The position numbers and the translations under genes are program-made. Below are positions 1 to 9,300 of a stretch of DNA of 58,048 nt, one piece after another (within the stretch, counting starts at the first letter, position 1; every line of letters starts with the position of its first letter). Below the pieces are notes generated by a model. That model was not told the DNA's origin. It saw nothing but the letters and a program-made list of their open reading frames with translations, and did not search any database. Origin of the DNA: Mycobacterium sp. 1274756.6 (GTDB lineage Bacteria > Actinomycetota > Actinomycetes > Mycobacteriales > Mycobacteriaceae); contig NZ_LZLJ01000001.1 in assembly GCF_001668625.1 (NCBI RefSeq), positions 1 through 58,048 on the forward strand. The letters are read 5' to 3'.

Positions 1-1
1 C

Positions 2-1798
2 CCCGGCGCGCCGGGACGGCGCGGATCGGCCTCGCCGCGCGCCGCCGCGGCGGCCCGGCTGGCCCGCGGCCGGCGCCGCATCGGCGAATGGAGCGGCGGG
101 CACCGCAGCGAGGGCGGCCGCCGCGGGGTCAGCGTCGGGGTGATCGCCGCGCTGATCACCGTGATCGTGGTGGTCGCCGCGGTCATCCTGTGGAAGTTCT
201 TCGGCGCGGTGCTCGCCGACCGCTCCGGCACCGCCGCGGCCCGCTGCGTCGACGGCGACGCCACCATCGGGGTGGTCGCCGACCCGTCGGTCGCCGACCA
301 GATCCGCGGCTTCGCCGAGGAATTCAGCGGCTCCGGACGCCAGGTCGGCGACCGCTGCGTCACCGTGAACGTCGAATCGGCCGCCTCCGACGCGGTGATC
401 AACGGGTTCATCGGCGGCTGGCCGGGTGATCTCGGGGAGCGGCCCGCCCTGTGGATCCCGGCCAGTTCGATCTCGGCGGCCCGGCTCAGCGCCGCCGTCG
501 GCGCCGAGACGATCAGCGACAGCCGCTCGCTGGCGGTCTCGCCGGTGCTGCTGGCGATCCGCCCGGAGCTCAAACCCGCGCTCGCCGACCAGGACTGGGC
601 GGCCCTGCCGCGGCTGCAGACCGCCCCCGACGCGTTGGACCGCACCCTGCCCGGCTGGGGCTCGCTGCGGCTGGCGCTGCCGGTGCGCGGCAACAGCGAC
701 GCCTCCTACCTGGCCGCCGAGGCGGTGGCCACCGCCGCCGCGCCGGCCGGGGAACCGGCCAGTGCGGGCACCGCGGCGGTGCGCACCCTGCTGGGCGCCC
801 AACCGAAGCTGGCCGACGACTCGCTCACCGAGGCGATGAACGTGCTGCTGGACGCCGACGATCCGGCGGCCGCGCCGGTGCACGCGGTGGTCACCACCGA
901 GCAGCAGGCCTTCGCCCGCGGCCAGGCCGGCACCGACCGCACCGGCACCCTGACCACCTGGCTGCCGCCGGGACCGGTCGCGGTGGCCGACTACCCCACC
1001 GTGCTGCTGGCCGGCAGCTGGCTGTCCAGCGAACAGGAGGCCGGGGCCAGCGAATTCGCCCGGTTCCTGCGCAAACCCGAACAGCTCGACCGGCTCGCCG
1101 AGGCCGGGTTCCGCGTGCCCGACACCGACCTGCCCGACAGCGACGTCACCGACTTCCCGGACCTGCCCGACACGCTGGCGGTCGGCGACGACTCTGCGCG
1201 CGCCACCATCGCCACCGTGCTCACCGCCCCGGCCAACGGCCCGGCGGTCACCGTGATGCTCGACGAGTCGATGAGCGAACAGGACGGCGCCAAGACCCGG
1301 CTGGCCAACGTCACCGCCGCCCTCGGCGCCGGGCTGCACGACCTGCCGCCGGACGCCACCGTGGGGCTGTGGCTCTTCGACGGGGTGGCGGGCCGCAGCG
1401 CGGTGGCGTCCGGGCCGCTGGAAACCCAGCTCGACACCCTCACCGCCCGGCTGGACGGGCTGAGCTCGCAATCCGGTGGCGCGGTGTCGTTCACCACGCT
1501 GCGGCTGGTCTACGACGCGGCGCTGGCCGACTACCGCGAGGGGCGCCCCAACTCGGTGCTGGTCATCACCACCGGTCCGCACACCGACCGGACCCTCGAC
1601 GGGCCCGGCCTGCAGGACTACATCCGCGGTGCGGTGGACCCGGCGCGCCCGGTCGCGGTCAACGTGCTCGACCTCGGCGACGACTCCGACCGGGCCACCT
1701 GGGAGGCGGTCGCCCAGCTCAGCGGCGGCAGCTACCGGCACCTGGCCAGCTCCGACTCCCCGGAGCTGGCCACCGCGCTGGCCGCGCTGCTGGGCTGA
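2..1798 (+). CDS. Membrane-anchored substrate-binding/VWA domain protein (Rv1836c type), 5' end cut by window
   Basis: The frame is open from the window edge, so the true start lies upstream; 598 residues are visible. A basic stretch (GRRRIGEW...) precedes one hydrophobic segment at about 140-220 (VGVIAALITVIVVV), which suggests an inside N-terminus and an outside remainder. The middle resembles a periplasmic substrate-binding fold. The C-terminal third is a von Willebrand A domain with the metal-site motif DESMS (DxSxS, near 1260). The sequence matches M. tuberculosis Rv1836c almost along its length as I recall it. The gene is convergent with gcvP. No ligand or partner is known to me, and the function is unassigned. 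Confidence 0.85.
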   Translation, partial: PGAPGRRGSASPRAAAAARLARGRRRIGEWSGGHRSEGGRRGVSVGVIAALITVIVVVAAVILWKFFGAVLADRSGTAAARCVDGDATIGVVADPSVADQIRGFAEEFSGSGRQVGDRCVTVNVESAASDAVINGFIGGWPGDLGERPALWIPASSISAARLSAAVGAETISDSRSLAVSPVLLAIRPELKPALADQDWAALPRLQTAPDALDRTLPGWGSLRLALPVRGNSDASYLAAEAVATAAAPAGEPASAGTAAVRTLLGAQPKLADDSLTEAMNVLLDADDPAAAPVHAVVTTEQQAFARGQAGTDRTGTLTTWLPPGPVAVADYPTVLLAGSWLSSEQEAGASEFARFLRKPEQLDRLAEAGFRVPDTDLPDSDVTDFPDLPDTLAVGDDSARATIATVLTAPANGPAVTVMLDESMSEQDGAKTRLANVTAALGAGLHDLPPDATVGLWLFDGVAGRSAVASGPLETQLDTLTARLDGLSSQSGGAVSFTTLRLVYDAALADYREGRPNSVLVITTGPHTDRTLDGPGLQDYIRGAVDPARPVAVNVLDLGDDSDRATWEAVAQLSGGSYRHLASSDSPELATALAALLG

Positions 1799-1833
1799 CC
1801 AACGCTCGGCTCAGCTGACCGCCGCCCGGCCGG

Positions 1834-4692
1834 TCAGCTGAACGCTTCGATCGGTGGGCAGGAGCAGACCAGGTTGCGGTCGCCGTAGGCGCCGTCGATG
1901 CGCCGCACCGGCGGCCACACCTTCGGCCGGTACTGCCGGCCCAGCGGATAGGCGGCCTGCTCGCGGGTGTAGGGGTGCGGCCACTCCTCGGCCACCAGGC
2001 ACTCGGCGGTGTGCGGCGCCCCGCGCAGCGGGTTGTCGTCCACCGGCCACTCCCCCGACCCCACCCGGTCGATCTCGGCGCGGATCGCGATCATCGCCGC
2101 GCAGAACGCGTCCAGCTCGGCGAGGCTCTCGCTCTCGGTCGGCTCGACCATCAGTGTCCCGGCGACCGGGAAACTCATCGTCGGCGCGTGGAAACCGTAG
2201 TCCGCCAACCGTTTCGCGACATCGTCGACGGTGACGCCGGTCGCCTTGGTCAGCGGGCGCAGGTCCAGGATGCACTCGTGGGCCACCATGCCGTTGTTGC
2301 CGGTGTAGAGCACCGGGTAGTACTCGTCGAGCCGGCGGGCCAGGTAGTTGGCCGAGGCGATCGCGGTCAGCGAGGCCTTCCGCAGCCCGTCGGACCCCAT
2401 CATCCGGATGTAGGCCCAGGTGATCGGCAGGATCGAGGCGGAGCCGAACGGCGCCGAGGACACCGCGGGCCCGCCGCCGAGCTCGTCGGCGTAGCGCCCG
2501 GCCGGGCCCAGCGGGTCGGCGGGCAGGAACTCCGCCAGGTGGGCGCGCACCGCCACCGGCCCCACCCCGGGCCCGCCCCCGCCGTGCGGGATGCAGAACG
2601 TCTTGTGCAGGTTGAGGTGGCTCACGTCGCCGCCGAAGCGGCCGGGCCGGGCCAGCCCGACCAGCGCGTTGAGGTTCGCCCCGTCGACGTAGACCTGGCC
2701 GCCGGCGTCGTGCACGGCCGCGCAGATCTCCTCGATGTCCTGCTCGTAGACGCCGTGGGTGGACGGGTAGGTGATCATCAGCGCGGCCAGCGACCCGGCG
2801 TGCTCGGCGATCTTGGCACGCAGGTCATCGAGGTCCACATCCCCGTTGTCGCGGCAGGCCACCACCACCACCCGCAACCCGGCCAGCGCGGCCGACGCCG
2901 CGTTGGTGCCGTGCGCGCTCGACGGGATGAGGCAGATGTCGCGGCGACCCTCCCCCCGCCCGGTCAGGTAGGCCTGGATGGCCAGCAGGCCGGCGTACTC
3001 GCCCTGCGAGCCGGCGTTGGGCTGCAGCGACACCGCGTCGTAGCCGGTCATCTGGGCCAGCCAGGTCGCCAGCTCGTCGATCAGCCGGCGCACCCCGGGG
3101 CTGTCGGCGGCCGGTGCGAACGGGTGCAGCCGGGCGAAGCCGGGCCAGGTGATCGGCTCCATCTCGGCGGCCGCGTTGAGTTTCATCGTGCAGGAGCCCA
3201 GCGGGATCATGCTGCGGTCCAACGCGATGTCCTTGTCGGCCAGCGTGCGCAGGTAGCGCATCATCGCGGTCTCGGTGCGGTAGTCGGTGAACGCCGGGTG
3301 GGTCAGGAACGGCGAGGTGCGCGCCACCGCCGCCAGCCGGTCGGCGGTGTCGGGTTCGGCCGGTTCGGCGCCGAAGGCGGCCAGCACCGCGGCGACGTGC
3401 GCGTCGGTGGTGGCCTCGTCGCAGGAGACCGAGACGTGGTCGGCGTCGACCCGCCACAGGTTGATGCCGTCGGCCTTGGCGGCGGCGACCACCGCGTCGG
3501 CCCGCCCGGGCACCCGGGCGAGCACCGTGTCGAAGAAGGCGTCGTGCACCACCGCGTCGCCGAGCCCGGCGGCCAGCGCCGCGGCGTGGCGGTGCACCCG
3601 CCGGGCGATCGCGGTGAGGCCGTCGGCGCCGTGGTAGCTGGCGTACATGGCCGCCACCACCGCCAGCAGCGCCTGCGCGGTGCAGATGTTGGAGGTGGCC
3701 CGGTCGCGGCGGATGTGCTGTTCGCGGGTCTGCAGCGACAACCGGTAGGCCGGGGTCCCGTCGGCGTCGACCGACACCCCCACCAGCCGGCCGGGCAACT
3801 GCCGGGCGTGGACCTGGTTGACCGCCAGGTAGCCGGCGTGCGGCCCGCCGAAGCCCATCGGCACCCCGAACCGCTGCGCGCTGCCGAACACCACGTCGGC
3901 GCCGAGCTCGCCGGGCGGGGTGATCAGCGTCAACGCCAGCAGGTCGGCGCCGACGGCGACCAGCGCCCCGCGCTCGTGCGCCGCCCCGATCAGTGACGAC
4001 CAGTCGGTGACCCGGCCGCTGGCGCCGGGCAGCTGCACGATCACGCCGAAGAACTCGCCGTCGGGCAGCCCGTCACGCAGGTCGGCGGGCACGATCTCGA
4101 TGCCCAGCGGGGCGGCGCGGGTCGCCAGCACCGTGCGGCTGTGGGCGAACAGGTCGGTGTCGACCACCAGGCGGTTGGTGTCCCCGCGCACCGCCCGGTG
4201 CATCAGGGTCATCGCCTCCGCGGCGGCGGTGGCCTCGTCGAGCATCGAGGCGTTGGCGATCTCGCACCCGGTCAGGTCGGCGACCATGGTCTGGAAGTTC
4301 AGCAGCGCCTCCAGCCGGCCCTGGCTGATCTCCGGTTGATACGGGGTGTAGGAGGTGTACCAGCCGGGGTTCTCCACGATGTTGCGGCGCAGCACCGGCG
4401 GGGTCAGCGTGTCGTAGTAGCCCTGCCCGATCATCGAGACCGCGACGGTGTTGGCGTCGGCCATCGCCGCCAGCTCGGCCAGCGCCTGCTCCTCGGTGGC
4501 CGCGGCGGGCAGCGCCTCCAGTCCGGGGGCGACCGGGCCGGCCGCGGTGTCGGTGAGCGGGTCGAGGATGCCGGCGGGCACGGCCAGGGCGGCCAGCTCC
4601 TCCAGCGAGTCCACGCCGATCACCTCGAGCATGGTGGCGAGGGCGGCGCGGTCGGGGCCGATGTGGCGGTCAGCGAAACGGAATTCGGTCAA
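1834..4692 (-). CDS. gcvP: Glycine dehydrogenase (decarboxylating), P-protein of the glycine cleavage system
   Basis: This 952-residue PLP enzyme decarboxylates glycine and passes the aminomethyl group to lipoylated GcvH. The PLP-lysine motif [14 protein letters not shown] lies near residue 695, and both halves of the fused P-protein are present, giving the usual family length. I chose the TTG start (caa on the plus strand at 4690-4692, protein [12 protein letters not shown]) because AGGAG lies 8 bases before it and family members begin there. The open frame continues 43 codons upstream into the riboswitch, which is not coding. gcvH is in the same gene series, but gcvT is not in this window. 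Expression is probably set by the glycine riboswitch just upstream. Confidence 0.97.
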   Translation of the reverse strand: MTEFRFADRHIGPDRAALATMLEVIGVDSLEELAALAVPAGILDPLTDTAAGPVAPGLEALPAAATEEQALAELAAMADANTVAVSMIGQGYYDTLTPPVLRRNIVENPGWYTSYTPYQPEISQGRLEALLNFQTMVADLTGCEIANASMLDEATAAAEAMTLMHRAVRGDTNRLVVDTDLFAHSRTVLATRAAPLGIEIVPADLRDGLPDGEFFGVIVQLPGASGRVTDWSSLIGAAHERGALVAVGADLLALTLITPPGELGADVVFGSAQRFGVPMGFGGPHAGYLAVNQVHARQLPGRLVGVSVDADGTPAYRLSLQTREQHIRRDRATSNICTAQALLAVVAAMYASYHGADGLTAIARRVHRHAAALAAGLGDAVVHDAFFDTVLARVPGRADAVVAAAKADGINLWRVDADHVSVSCDEATTDAHVAAVLAAFGAEPAEPDTADRLAAVARTSPFLTHPAFTDYRTETAMMRYLRTLADKDIALDRSMIPLGSCTMKLNAAAEMEPITWPGFARLHPFAPAADSPGVRRLIDELATWLAQMTGYDAVSLQPNAGSQGEYAGLLAIQAYLTGRGEGRRDICLIPSSAHGTNAASAALAGLRVVVVACRDNGDVDLDDLRAKIAEHAGSLAALMITYPSTHGVYEQDIEEICAAVHDAGGQVYVDGANLNALVGLARPGRFGGDVSHLNLHKTFCIPHGGGGPGVGPVAVRAHLAEFLPADPLGPAGRYADELGGGPAVSSAPFGSASILPITWAYIRMMGSDGLRKASLTAIASANYLARRLDEYYPVLYTGNNGMVAHECILDLRPLTKATGVTVDDVAKRLADYGFHAPTMSFPVAGTLMVEPTESESLAELDAFCAAMIAIRAEIDRVGSGEWPVDDNPLRGAPHTAECLVAEEWPHPYTREQAAYPLGRQYRPKVWPPVRRIDGAYGDRNLVCSCPPIEAFS

Positions 4693-4734
4693 GGCGGACT
4701 CTCCTGGGGTGGCAACCGGCGGTGGCGGGCCCTC

Positions 4735-4930
4735 TCCCTCTGTCCTCACCCGGGACCGGGCGCCTGAGAGATTCGGCGGGCAACGCCTTTCCCCATCGGC
4801 GGGCGGCCCGGGGGCCGCCACTTTCCAGAGGCATCGGGGCCGGCCGCGGTCCGGGGGCCTGAGAGGTTGACGGAGAGGTGTTGCTCCTTCGGCGTCCGTG
4901 GCTGGCGGCCACGGAACTCTCCCGCGTCGG
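4735..4930 (-). ncRNA. Tandem glycine riboswitch upstream of gcvP
   Basis: On the minus strand, two copies of the glycine-aptamer signature follow each other. The first runs from GGGAGAG (about 4918-4924) through CGCCGAAGGAGCAA to CCTCTCAGGC. The second contains GGGGAAAGGCG, CGCCGAATCTCTCAGGC and a closing ACAGAGGGAGAG (about 4733-4743). The repeated AACCTCTCAGGC / AATCTCTCAGGC cores and the GCCGAA(A/T/G) segments are the hallmarks of the family. It ends about 40 bases before the TTG start of gcvP, which allows control of translation or of an early terminator. In known systems glycine binding turns gcv genes on. Boundaries are by eye. Confidence 0.9.
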
Positions 4931-4961
4931 CGCGATGCACGCCCAGCCTACCGAAGTGGGT

Positions 4962-5573
4962 TCAGCCGATCTTGCGGTCCCGGTTGCGCCGCCGGGAGGC
5001 CAGTTCGTCCTCGGGTGCGGCGATCGCCTCGCCGTCGGTGGCGCGTTCGCCCGGGAAGTCGGCGATCGCCCCGGTCAGTTCCCGCATCGCCCCGGCCACC
5101 GCGATGCCGAACACCCCCTGGCCGCCCTGCAGCAGGTCGACGACCTCCTCGGCGGAGGTGCACTCGTAGACCGTGGTGCCGTCGGAGAACAACGTGATGT
5201 TGGCCAGGTCGGACACGCCGCGCTGGCGCAGGTGGTCCACGGCGACCCGGATGTTGTGCAGCGAGATGCCGGTGTCGAGCAGCCGCTTGACGATCTTGAG
5301 GACCAGGATGTCCTTGAACGAGTACAGCCGCTGGCTGCCGGAGCCGGCGGCGCTGCGGATCGAGGGCACCACCAGCGAGGTGCGCGCCCAGTAGTCCAGC
5401 TGGCGGTAGGTGATGCCGGCGATCTGGCAGGCGCTGGGCCCGCGGTAGCCGATCAGCTCGTCGGGGATGGAGTCGTCGGGGAACAGTCCGCCCTGCACCG
5501 GGGCGCCCACGTCGGAACGATCAGCGAGGTGATCAGCAAGGTTGAGTTGTTCTTGACGTGGCTGTTCACCCAC
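4962..5573 (-). CDS. resR: MerR-family transcription regulator (Rv1830/ResR type)
   Basis: This 203-residue protein has a MerR-type winged helix (GITYRQLDYWARTSLVVPS, about residues 53-71, then SQRLYSFKDILVLKIVKRLLD). A conserved C-terminal half follows, which I recognise only from Rv1830 orthologues. In M. tuberculosis Rv1830 (ResR, also called McdR) influences cell division and antibiotic recovery. The GTG start has AGAGGA eight bases upstream. The gene lies between the DUF151 gene and the gcvP riboswitch, all on the minus strand. The 218-base gap before it shows no further gene; CGTATGCTC near 5635-5643 (minus strand) could hold a -10 TATGCT, but this is weak. Confidence 0.9.
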   Translation of the reverse strand: MGEQPRQEQLNLADHLADRSDVGAPVQGGLFPDDSIPDELIGYRGPSACQIAGITYRQLDYWARTSLVVPSIRSAAGSGSQRLYSFKDILVLKIVKRLLDTGISLHNIRVAVDHLRQRGVSDLANITLFSDGTTVYECTSAEEVVDLLQGGQGVFGIAVAGAMRELTGAIADFPGERATDGEAIAAPEDELASRRRNRDRKIG

Positions 5574-5791
5574 GGTGTGTCCTCTCGCTGATCACGCTCG
5601 GTCGCCGACCGGCGTCCTGCTCAAGTGCCTGTGAGCATACGCTTTTCGGCGGGCTGTCCGCTTGTCGTCGCTATGAAAGTATGGCCGCTGGACGCTGCGA
5701 TCCCCGCTTTCCTCCGGGCGTGTCGCCGGTCCCGCCGCAGTTGAGACGCATCCGTGATGTTGGTGTCTCCGCCGGGAGTCTACCGGGGCTC

Positions 5792-6283
5792 TCAGGTGGC
5801 CTTGAAGTCGTCGGGCGAGACGCTGTCGAGGAATTCCTTGAACTTCTCCACCTCGTCCTCGCGCACCCCGCCCTCGGCCTCGGAGTCGTCGTCGGGGATC
5901 AGCAGGCCGGCCTCGTCGAGCACCGCCTCCTCCACGAAGATCGGCACCCCGGTGCGCAGCGCGATCGCCACCGAGTCCGACGGGCGGGCGGAGACCACCA
6001 CGTCGTCGTCGAAGACCAGGTCGGCGTAGAACGTGCCCTCCTGCAGGTCGACGATGCGGACCTCGCGCAGGGAGTGGCCAAGGGCGACAAGCAGATCCCG
6101 GATCAGATCGTGGGTGAGCGGGCGGGCCGGCTCGACCCCCTGCTGCTCCAGGGCGATCGCCGCGGCCTCGGCCTGCCCGATCCAGATCGGCAGGTACCGA
6201 TCCCCGCTGGCCTCCCGCAGCAACAGCACCGGCTGATTCTGGGGCTGCTCGACACGAATGCCGACGACGTGCACCTCACCCAT
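5792..6283 (-). CDS. BFN-domain (DUF151) bifunctional nuclease family protein
   Basis: The 163-residue protein carries the DUF151/bifunctional-nuclease fold: QPVLLLREASGDRYLPIWIG near residues 17-36, and the core SARPSDSVAIALRTGVPIFV near residues 98-117. It ends in an acidic tail. Homologues have been reported with DNase/RNase activity, but the mycobacterial protein (Rv1829) has no settled role that I know of. It starts at ATG with GGAGG about 11 bases upstream. It sits between two MerR regulators in a conserved gene order, suggesting co-transcription. Confidence 0.88.
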   Translation of the reverse strand: MGEVHVVGIRVEQPQNQPVLLLREASGDRYLPIWIGQAEAAAIALEQQGVEPARPLTHDLIRDLLVALGHSLREVRIVDLQEGTFYADLVFDDDVVVSARPSDSVAIALRTGVPIFVEEAVLDEAGLLIPDDDSEAEGGVREDEVEKFKEFLDSVSPDDFKAT

Positions 6284-6341
6284 CTGCGTCTGCCCTCCGC
6301 CCCTGTCGCGGTATCCAACTCGCTCCCCGGAAGTCTAGTCC

Positions 6342-7064
6342 TCAGGGGTGCAGCACGTCGCGTACCGCCGATTTGACCAGCGCCGTGTGCAACGTGATCG
6401 ACAGCGCCGCCACCTCCCGGGCCAGCTCGTCGGCGCGGTCGCGGGCCCCGGCGGTGCCCGCCTTGACCATCGGTCCGGCGATCTGGGCGATCAGGTCGGA
6501 CTGCCGGTCGGCCGCCGACCGGAACGCCCGCAGGTGCCGCGGCTCCACCCCGTAGTCGGCCAGCGCCCGCGCGCACTGCAAGATCGCCACCGCGTGCTCG
6601 TCGAAGAACCCCGCCGCCCCGGTGGTGATCACCCCGGCGTCCAGCAGCGAATCCAACAGGGCGGCATCGACGCCGGCGCGTTCGAGCAGGGTCTCGCGGC
6701 TCAACCGGGCCTGGGTGGGGGCCACCGCCGCGGGTGCGGTCTCCCCCGCCGCGACCAGCCGCGGACCGCCGTAGGGTGCCGCCGACGGCGGCAGCTGCCC
6801 GTCGGGTTGGGCGTCGAGCTGCGCCTTGATCACCTTCAGCGGCAGGTACTGGTCGCGCTGGGCGGCCAGGATGAACCGCAGCCGGGCGCAGTCGTAGGCG
6901 GTGAACCGCCGGTAGCCCGCCGCGGTGCGCGCCGGGGTGACCAGGCCTTCGGCCTCGAGGAACCGGATCTTGGAGATCGTGACGTCGGGGAACTCCGGAC
7001 GCAGTTCCGCCAGCACCGACCCGATCGACATTCCGGCCGGCGCGGGCGACTCCGGTGCGGTCAT
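6342..7064 (-). CDS. MerR-family transcription regulator (Rv1828 type)
   Basis: The 240-residue protein has an N-terminal winged helix with the motif [19 protein letters not shown] (about residues 29-47) and the wing [17 protein letters not shown] long C-terminal effector or dimerisation part includes [16 protein letters not shown]. The M. tuberculosis orthologue Rv1828 binds DNA, but its regulon and ligand are unclear to me. The ATG directly follows the TAG of garA (TAGATG), so translation is probably coupled. It is one of two MerR proteins in the series, together with resR, and the two may not respond to the same signal. Confidence 0.9.
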   Translation of the reverse strand: MTAPESPAPAGMSIGSVLAELRPEFPDVTISKIRFLEAEGLVTPARTAAGYRRFTAYDCARLRFILAAQRDQYLPLKVIKAQLDAQPDGQLPPSAAPYGGPRLVAAGETAPAAVAPTQARLSRETLLERAGVDAALLDSLLDAGVITTGAAGFFDEHAVAILQCARALADYGVEPRHLRAFRSAADRQSDLIAQIAGPMVKAGTAGARDRADELAREVAALSITLHTALVKSAVRDVLHP

Positions 7065-7535
7065 CTAGCTGCCGGATTCCCCGCTGTCGTCGCTTTTGGG
7101 GCCGGTGAGGAACACCAGGCGGAACTTGCCGATCTGGACCTCATCGCCGTTGGAGAGCACCGCGGAGTCCACCGGCTCGCGGTTGACGTAGGTGCCGTTG
7201 AGGCTGCCGACGTCGACGACCTGGAACTCCTCGCCCTCCAGCCGGAACTCGGCGTGCCGGCGGCTGACGGTGACGTCGTCGAGGAAGATGTCGCTGTCGG
7301 GGTGCCGGCCCGAGGACGTGACCTGCTGGTCGAGCAGGAACCGCGACCCGGCGTTGGGGCCGCGCTTGACCACCAGCAGCGCCGAACCGGCCGGCAGCCC
7401 CTCGACCCCCGAGACGGCGCTGTCGGAGCCGACCTGCGCGGGGGCGTCGAGCTCGCTGAGGAAATCGGCACGGAACACCGAGGTCGTCTCCGCGGTGACG
7501 TCGTCGGAGTCCTGATTGCTGTCGTTCTCCGTCAC
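7065..7535 (-). CDS. garA: GarA, FHA-domain regulator of 2-oxoglutarate and glutamate metabolism
   Basis: This 156-residue protein has the N-terminal ETTSVF motif, with Thr17 and Thr18 matching the PknG/PknB phosphorylation sites of GarA. A forkhead-associated domain follows (SGRHPDSDIFLDD, VSRRHAEF, SLNGTYVN). In its unphosphorylated form GarA inhibits 2-oxoglutarate decarboxylase and NAD-glutamate dehydrogenase and activates glutamate synthase. I chose the GTG at 7533-7535 because AAGGAGGAG lies just before it; the open frame extends 50 codons upstream without a Shine-Dalgarno site and with atypical composition. It lies between gcvH and a MerR gene, next to glycine-cleavage functions. Confidence 0.96.
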   Translation of the reverse strand: MTENDSNQDSDDVTAETTSVFRADFLSELDAPAQVGSDSAVSGVEGLPAGSALLVVKRGPNAGSRFLLDQQVTSSGRHPDSDIFLDDVTVSRRHAEFRLEGEEFQVVDVGSLNGTYVNREPVDSAVLSNGDEVQIGKFRLVFLTGPKSDDSGESGS

Positions 7536-7731
7536 CCGCTCCTCCTTCGTGGCTGCCTTCGCGCGCACGGCGCAGCGGAATCCCGCCGCTGGCGCCGCTG
7601 TGTTGACCGTACCGCGCCGCGGCCGACAATGGTGCCGGCACGGCCGGATCGGCGGCCACCCGATGTGGCCGTCGACGCGTCGCACCGTTGCGACACCCGC
7701 GCCGGGGCGGGCGAGTCAAACCCTAACAGTG

Positions 7732-8136
7732 TCACTGCTCGACGCTGGCCCGGTAGCCGTCGGCGTCGAGCAGCCCGCCGAGCGCCTGCTCGAGGGCGTC
7801 GGCGTCGGCCTGCAGGTCCACCAGCCAGCCCGCGCCGTAGGGGTCGGAGTTGACCAGCTGCGGGCTGCCGGTCAGATCCTCGTTGACCGCAACCACTTTC
7901 GCCGACACCGGCGCGAACAGATCCGACACCGACTTGGTCGACTCCACCTCGCCGAAGGACTCCCCGGCGGTGACGGCGTCGCCGACCGCCGGCAACTGGA
8001 CGAAAACCACGTCGCCGAGCGCGGACTGCGCGAAGTCGGTGATGCCCACCCGCACGGTGTCCGCGCCGGTGCGGCGCACCCACTCGTGGTCGGTGGAGTA
8101 CTGCAGATCGGTCGGGACGTCGCTGGCAGAGCTCAC
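7732..8136 (-). CDS. gcvH: Glycine cleavage system H protein
   Basis: The 134-residue lipoyl carrier shuttles the aminomethyl group between the P, T and L proteins. The lipoylation motif is [12 protein letters not shown], with Lys68 as the attachment site, and STDHEWVR near the N-terminus is typical of the family. The GTG start (plus-strand cac at 8134-8136) has CAGGAA upstream and gives the standard length. The longer open frame that continues into the DUF881 gene is out of frame with it and not real. gcvH is separated from gcvP by four genes and does not lie behind the glycine riboswitch. Confidence 0.96.
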   Translation of the reverse strand: MSSASDVPTDLQYSTDHEWVRRTGADTVRVGITDFAQSALGDVVFVQLPAVGDAVTAGESFGEVESTKSVSDLFAPVSAKVVAVNEDLTGSPQLVNSDPYGAGWLVDLQADADALEQALGGLLDADGYRASVEQ

Positions 8137-8159
8137 GGTGTTCCTGTTCTGTGTCGGGG

Positions 8160-8918
8160 TTACTTCACGGGCTGAGCGTATTGGCGCTGTTTCGGTTGCC
8201 GCAAGGCGGTCACCTCCAGGTAGTCCTGCTGCTGCATCGACATCGTGCCGCCCACCACCTCGATGCTGTCGGTCGCGCCGCCGGGGATGTTCATCGCCGC
8301 CGCCAGCGTCGGCGGATCCCCGATCGCCACAACCGAATACGGCGGGTTGAGGGTCTTGTCGTCGACGACCAGCGCGCCGGGCACCCCGACCACCCAGGTG
8401 TCGACGCCGACGCGCACCGCCTGCCGTTCGTCGCTGATCTGCATCGCCTCGGCGCCGGCGGCGCGCAGTTCGTTGATCACGTCCAACACGGTCTCCGGGG
8501 TCACCCCGGGGCCGGGGTCCTCGATGGTGATGGTCACCCCCGGGCCGGTGGCGGCGACCGTGCCGATCAGGATCGACAGCGCCGCCAGCCGCGACTGGGC
8601 CGCTTCGATCGCGGCCTGGTCGCCGCTGCCCGCCGCCTGCAGCGCGGTCAGGGTGCGCTGCAGGTCGGCCACCTCGGTGTTCAGCGCCGCCTCGCGCTGG
8701 CGCAGCGAATCCAGCAGCACCAGCAGATCGGCGGGCCGGGCGGTGTCGAGGGCGTCGCCGGTGTCGGTCTGGCGGACCTGGGTGGCGATCGCCACCCCGA
8801 GCATCACGCACAGCAGCACCGCCAGCGTCGCGAACACCGGCTGTCGGCGCCGACCGGCCGCGGCCGGCCCGGTGTCGTCGGGCAGTTCGTGGCGGCCGTG
8901 CTCGGTGGTGTCGCTCAT
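8160..8918 (-). CDS. DUF881 membrane protein (Rv1825 type)
   Basis: The 252-residue protein has a short cytoplasmic N-terminus, one membrane segment ([19 protein letters not shown], about residues 27-45) and a coiled-coil-like stretch ([20 protein letters not shown]). A DUF881 domain follows, with [12 protein letters not shown] and [18 protein letters not shown]. It is the second of two DUF881 proteins flanking a small DUF1290 protein. This trio is conserved in actinobacteria and other Gram-positives and is often discussed with cell division or envelope assembly. No direct function is known to me. It lies 23 bases upstream of gcvH. Confidence 0.88.
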   Translation of the reverse strand: MSDTTEHGRHELPDDTGPAAAGRRRQPVFATLAVLLCVMLGVAIATQVRQTDTGDALDTARPADLLVLLDSLRQREAALNTEVADLQRTLTALQAAGSGDQAAIEAAQSRLAALSILIGTVAATGPGVTITIEDPGPGVTPETVLDVINELRAAGAEAMQISDERQAVRVGVDTWVVGVPGALVVDDKTLNPPYSVVAIGDPPTLAAAMNIPGGATDSIEVVGGTMSMQQQDYLEVTALRQPKQRQYAQPVK

Positions 8919-8925
8919 CGCCTGC

Positions 8926-9258
8926 TCACGCCCCGAACAGCCGGCGCCGCAGCGCCGCGGCGTTGCCGAAGATGCGGATCCCGAGGACCACGATGATCGC
9001 GGTGGACAGTTGGGTGCCGACCCCGAGCTGGTCGCCGACGTAGACGATCAGCGCCGCGACCAACACGTTGAACACGAACGACACCACGAAGACCTTCGGG
9101 TCGAAGATCTGCTCGAGGTAGGCGCGCAGGCCGCCGAACACGGCGTCGAGGGCGGCGACCACCGCGATCGGCAGGTACGGCTGGACGGCCTCGGGCACCG
9201 AGGGCTGGAACACCAGGCCCAGCACGATGCCGAGGACAAGGGCGGCGATGCCGATCAT
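8926..9258 (-). CDS. sbp: Small basic membrane protein, DUF1290 (Sbp family)
   Basis: The 110-residue protein is almost wholly hydrophobic, with three predicted membrane segments (MIGIAALVLGIVLGLVF; PIAVVAALDAVFGGLRAYL; VSFVFNVLVAALIVYVG) and a basic end (RRRLFGA). The motif DAVFGGLRAYLE is the DUF1290 signature. In Bacillus the homologue sbp lies near ftsAZ, and here it lies between two DUF881 genes with gaps of under 50 bases. The ATG has GAGGAG about 11 bases upstream. The function is unknown; a structural role in a membrane complex with the DUF881 proteins is an inference from context. Confidence 0.88.
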   Translation of the reverse strand: MIGIAALVLGIVLGLVFQPSVPEAVQPYLPIAVVAALDAVFGGLRAYLEQIFDPKVFVVSFVFNVLVAALIVYVGDQLGVGTQLSTAIIVVLGIRIFGNAAALRRRLFGA

Positions 9259-9300
9259 GGGCGTCGGGGTCTCCTCTACTGGTTCGTGCGGCGGTGCCGG

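Noticed and set aside
1975..3996. Long plus-strand frame of 673 codons opposite gcvP
   Set aside because: It is rich in Arg, Gly, His and Val with no domain, and lies antisense to a fully conserved enzyme. In very high-GC DNA such open shadow frames are expected.
4693..4821. N-terminal extension of gcvP by 43 codons
   Set aside because: The extension lies in the second glycine aptamer. The TTG at 4692 has a good Shine-Dalgarno site and matches the family start.
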